DNA of 64,000 bases, taken from NCBI RefSeq assembly GCF_005860805.1, contig NZ_VCEJ01000005.1, positions 248,001 to 312,000 on the forward strand. Direction: 5' to 3'. A program made the translations under genes and the position numbers. Below the pieces are notes generated by a model. The model searched no databases. It had not been told where the DNA came from and was given only the letters and a program-made list of their open reading frames with translations. Below, one piece after another: positions 62,064 to 64,000 of the stretch (within the stretch, counting starts at the first letter, position 1; each line of letters starts with the position of its first letter). Source of the stretch: Dyadobacter luticola (GTDB taxonomy: Bacteria; Bacteroidota; Bacteroidia; Cytophagales; Spirosomataceae).

Positions 62064-63179
62064 ATGAAAGAAAATCAGATCCACTTTATATTCCCGGTGG
62101 AAGGCGATATGCTGCACACTTGGGACGGTCGCGTCCCGGACGGAATTGTCACGGACAATCATTTAAAGTCAACCGCCAAGATAGCCGCGCCGGCGGGTTC
62201 AGAAATCTTTGTTAATGGTATTAAAGCGATTGAAAAAGACAACTTTTTCGAAGCGGAAATCCAGCTCACTGATTTTGAAAATACATTAACTGCGGAGAAT
62301 GTCACGACAGGCGAGAAAGCGAGCGCAAAAGCCTACTGGCTGAAAAATTTCGCGGGTGGTTACCGGCTTTCCATTGACGATAACATTTGGTTTTTACGTG
62401 ATATCCAGCAAAATAAGGATGTGTACCAGTCGCTTTTTGAAAATCCGTTTTTGGGTTTTTTGAGAGAGGTTAACATTCAGTATGGTACCAAAATCCACCT
62501 GAACCTTTTTTATCAGACCGACGGCTTCAATCTTTCTGAATTTACCGATCAGTATAAAAATGAATGGAAAGACAATGCAAACTGGCTGCGGTTAAGCTTC
62601 CACGCGCTCGGCGAGTTTCCCGACAAACCATACATTGACGCGGGTTATGACGAAGTAAAAAGAGATTGCGACCTGATCATGGGCGAAATCCGCCGGTTTG
62701 CGGGCGAGGAAGTGATGGGCTCTGTGACGACGATACATTGGGGCGAAGCGACCGCGGAAGGTTCCAGGGCGATGCGCGACGCGGGTTATACCGGTCAGCT
62801 AGGCTATTTTAATGTGGATGATGACCAATATTCGGCCTCTTACTACCTGACCGTGGAGCAGCGGCGTAACCTGAAAAAGCGGTTTGTCTGGCGGGATACC
62901 GATCAGGATATCACATTTATCCGCGCCAGTATTGTGATTGACAAAACGGATCTGAACCACATTGCGGCACATTTGAGCAGTCACAAAAAAGCGGGTACCA
63001 AACCGCCTTTCCTGGATTTGCTGGTGCACGAGCAATATTTTTATCCATTTTACGAAAACTACGAACCCGACTACCGCGAGCGAATCCTTACGGCGGTAAA
63101 ATGGGCGGACGACAACGGGTACCACCCCGCTTTTCTTACAGAGTCGATTTCGAATGAGCCGGCAGGCGCACTACATTAA
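62064..63179 (+). CDS. Polysaccharide-deacetylase-like barrel protein
   Basis: The product has 371 residues without signal peptide. Residues 1-95 look like a beta-sandwich (FPVEGDMLHTWDGRVPDGIV). From about 96 it resembles a NodB-type barrel: SIDDN at 103-107 in the place of the usual TFDD, HLNLFYQ, and SFHALGEFPD at 178-187 as a candidate motif 2 (His180). The usual second motif-2 His is not visible, so the metal site may be incomplete. A deacetylase, or a related deformylase/hydrolase of N-acyl sugars, is a plausible role. Family assignment is tentative. Confidence 0.6.
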   Translation: MKENQIHFIFPVEGDMLHTWDGRVPDGIVTDNHLKSTAKIAAPAGSEIFVNGIKAIEKDNFFEAEIQLTDFENTLTAENVTTGEKASAKAYWLKNFAGGYRLSIDDNIWFLRDIQQNKDVYQSLFENPFLGFLREVNIQYGTKIHLNLFYQTDGFNLSEFTDQYKNEWKDNANWLRLSFHALGEFPDKPYIDAGYDEVKRDCDLIMGEIRRFAGEEVMGSVTTIHWGEATAEGSRAMRDAGYTGQLGYFNVDDDQYSASYYLTVEQRRNLKKRFVWRDTDQDITFIRASIVIDKTDLNHIAAHLSSHKKAGTKPPFLDLLVHEQYFYPFYENYEPDYRERILTAVKWADDNGYHPAFLTESISNEPAGALH

Positions 63180-63182
63180 GTT

Positions 63183-64000
63183 ATGAAGCAGGATCGCAGG
63201 GATTTTATCAAACTGACCGGCCTCGGGCTGGCTTCGGGCAGCAGCTTGTCGGCTTTTGGCGGCAGTGCTCGAACTGAAAACGTCGGGTCGGGACTACGAG
63301 CGCAGTCGTCGGCACAACAATTCAATATGTGCAACTATGCGGCTCCCAAGCTGCCAACTGTACGTATAGGGTTTATCGGTTTGGGTAACCGGGGCATGGC
63401 GGCGGTGGAGCGGATGAATAAAATTGCGGGCGTGGAGATCAAAGCATTGTGTGATCTCCGTCCAGAAAAAGTGGCCGAGGCGACCAAAATGACGGAAGCG
63501 ACCGGCCACAAACCGCAGGGGTTTCATACCAGTCCGGATGCCTGGAAAAAGCTTTGCGAACTTGACCTTGACCTGATTTACATTGTGACGCCCTGGGCGC
63601 TGCACACGCCGATGGCGGTTTTTTCCATGAATCACGGAAAACATGTATGCGTGGAAGTACCCGCAGCGAAGACAATTGAAGAATGCTGGCAGCTGGTGGA
63701 AACTTCGGAGAAGACCAAAAAGCATTGCATGATGACCGAAAATTGCTGCTACGATTTCTCGGAGCTGCTGACATTGAACATGGCGCGGCAGGGGTTTTTC
63801 GGAGAGATCGTGCACGGCGAGGGCGCTTACATTCACAATTTACAGGAGTATGTGTTTGACAAAAAGCGGTTTTACCAAATGTGGGAGCTGAAAGAAATTT
63901 CCCAGCGCACCGGAAATCTCTACCCGACCCACGGCCTCGGCCCGATTTGTCAGGTGATGAACATTAACCGTGGTGACGCTATGGATTACCTCGTTTCGAT
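63183..64000 (+). CDS. GH109-like NAD-dependent glycosidase (Gfo/Idh/MocA fold), truncated by window end
   Basis: The first 272 codons are visible from ATG at 63183; the frame is open to base 64000. A Tat signal is present (KQDRRDFIKLTGLG). The Rossmann motif is IGFIGLGNRG, followed by Gfo/Idh/MocA segments (ALCDLRPEKVAEA, VTPWALHTPMAV, HGKHVCVEVPAA). The YPTHGLGPICQVMNINRGD segment (247 on) matches GH109 alpha-N-acetylgalactosaminidases, in which NAD is used in the catalytic cycle and release of GalNAc involves a transient oxidation. It lies 3 bp after the deacetylase-like gene. Confidence 0.82.
   Translation, partial: MKQDRRDFIKLTGLGLASGSSLSAFGGSARTENVGSGLRAQSSAQQFNMCNYAAPKLPTVRIGFIGLGNRGMAAVERMNKIAGVEIKALCDLRPEKVAEATKMTEATGHKPQGFHTSPDAWKKLCELDLDLIYIVTPWALHTPMAVFSMNHGKHVCVEVPAAKTIEECWQLVETSEKTKKHCMMTENCCYDFSELLTLNMARQGFFGEIVHGEGAYIHNLQEYVFDKKRFYQMWELKEISQRTGNLYPTHGLGPICQVMNINRGDAMDYLVS

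Noticed and set aside
61365..62162. Minus-strand frame of 265 codons opposite the SDR gene
   Set aside because: Antisense to a gene with an intact active site; composition is typical of a shadow.
1..64000. CRISPR array, tRNA, rRNA, prophage or insertion sequence
   Set aside because: No regular spaced repeats, cloverleaf or transposase/integrase genes were seen on either strand.

Overview
The window looks like chromosomal DNA of a Bacteroidota bacterium, probably a Cytophagales member of the Dyadobacter/Spirosoma type. The evidence is a SusC/SusD pair, exosortase N with its VIT-domain partner, a MoaC-MogA fusion, paired MacB/FtsX-type permeases, Tat-exported sugar enzymes, and several candidate promoters of the Bacteroidota TAnnTTTG form. 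No rRNA, tRNA, CRISPR array, prophage or intact insertion sequence was recognised. Genus assignment is an inference; no database search was possible.

Layout, left half. 1-300 holds the start of a small orphan gene running off the left edge. 601-2116 encodes two lipoproteins. 2239-9893 carries a Bcr/CflA-like MFS exporter and two large FtsX-fold ABC permeases flanking a secreted protein. 9896-14190 has an OmpA-like protein, a HigB/HigA toxin-antitoxin pair, an NmrA-like/AraC pair and a YdeI-like protein. 14343-15110 is a lytic transglycosylase. 15602-19496 is a compact molybdenum-cofactor operon (moeA, moaD, moaE, moaC-mogA fusion, moaA). 19612-22090 has a small secreted protein, a GT87-like membrane protein and a RES/Xre toxin-antitoxin pair with a perfect 11-bp inverted repeat in front of it. 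22167-27001 (minus strand) holds an esterase, exosortase N and its VIT-domain substrate.

Middle. 27882-35535 carries two paralogous PVC-type dehydrogenase/HEAT proteins, only one of which keeps the cytochrome c motif. An unrecognised two-gene module lies between them, and a Tat-exported TIM-barrel isomerase follows. 35611-45757 is mixed: a glycogen-binding-like domain protein, a TonB receptor with a Cys-x-x-Cys plug motif, DoxX, an aldo/keto reductase, an M23 peptidase, a PLP enzyme, and a YgiB/YgiC-like lipoprotein plus ATP-grasp pair.

Right third, 45992-64000. This is a polysaccharide-utilisation locus that continues past the right edge. A GntR/FCD regulator is followed by SusC, SusD, a heparinase II/III-like lyase and a GH20-like enzyme. 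A second block then carries a creatininase-like amidohydrolase, RidA, a 3-hydroxyacid dehydrogenase, an atypical enolase-superfamily protein, a DMT transporter, a DapA-family lyase, an SDR, a deacetylase-like protein and a Tat-exported GH109-like glycosidase. An about 40-bp element is nearly identical in the gntR and susC promoters, and a degenerate copy precedes the creatininase gene. This suggests one regulator controls the whole locus. The enzyme set points to uptake, lyase cleavage and catabolism of an unknown amino-sugar/uronate polysaccharide. That locus and its shared operator are the main discovery candidates. Others are the exosortase N/VIT pair, the small module at 31018-31636 and two palindromic repeat clusters.
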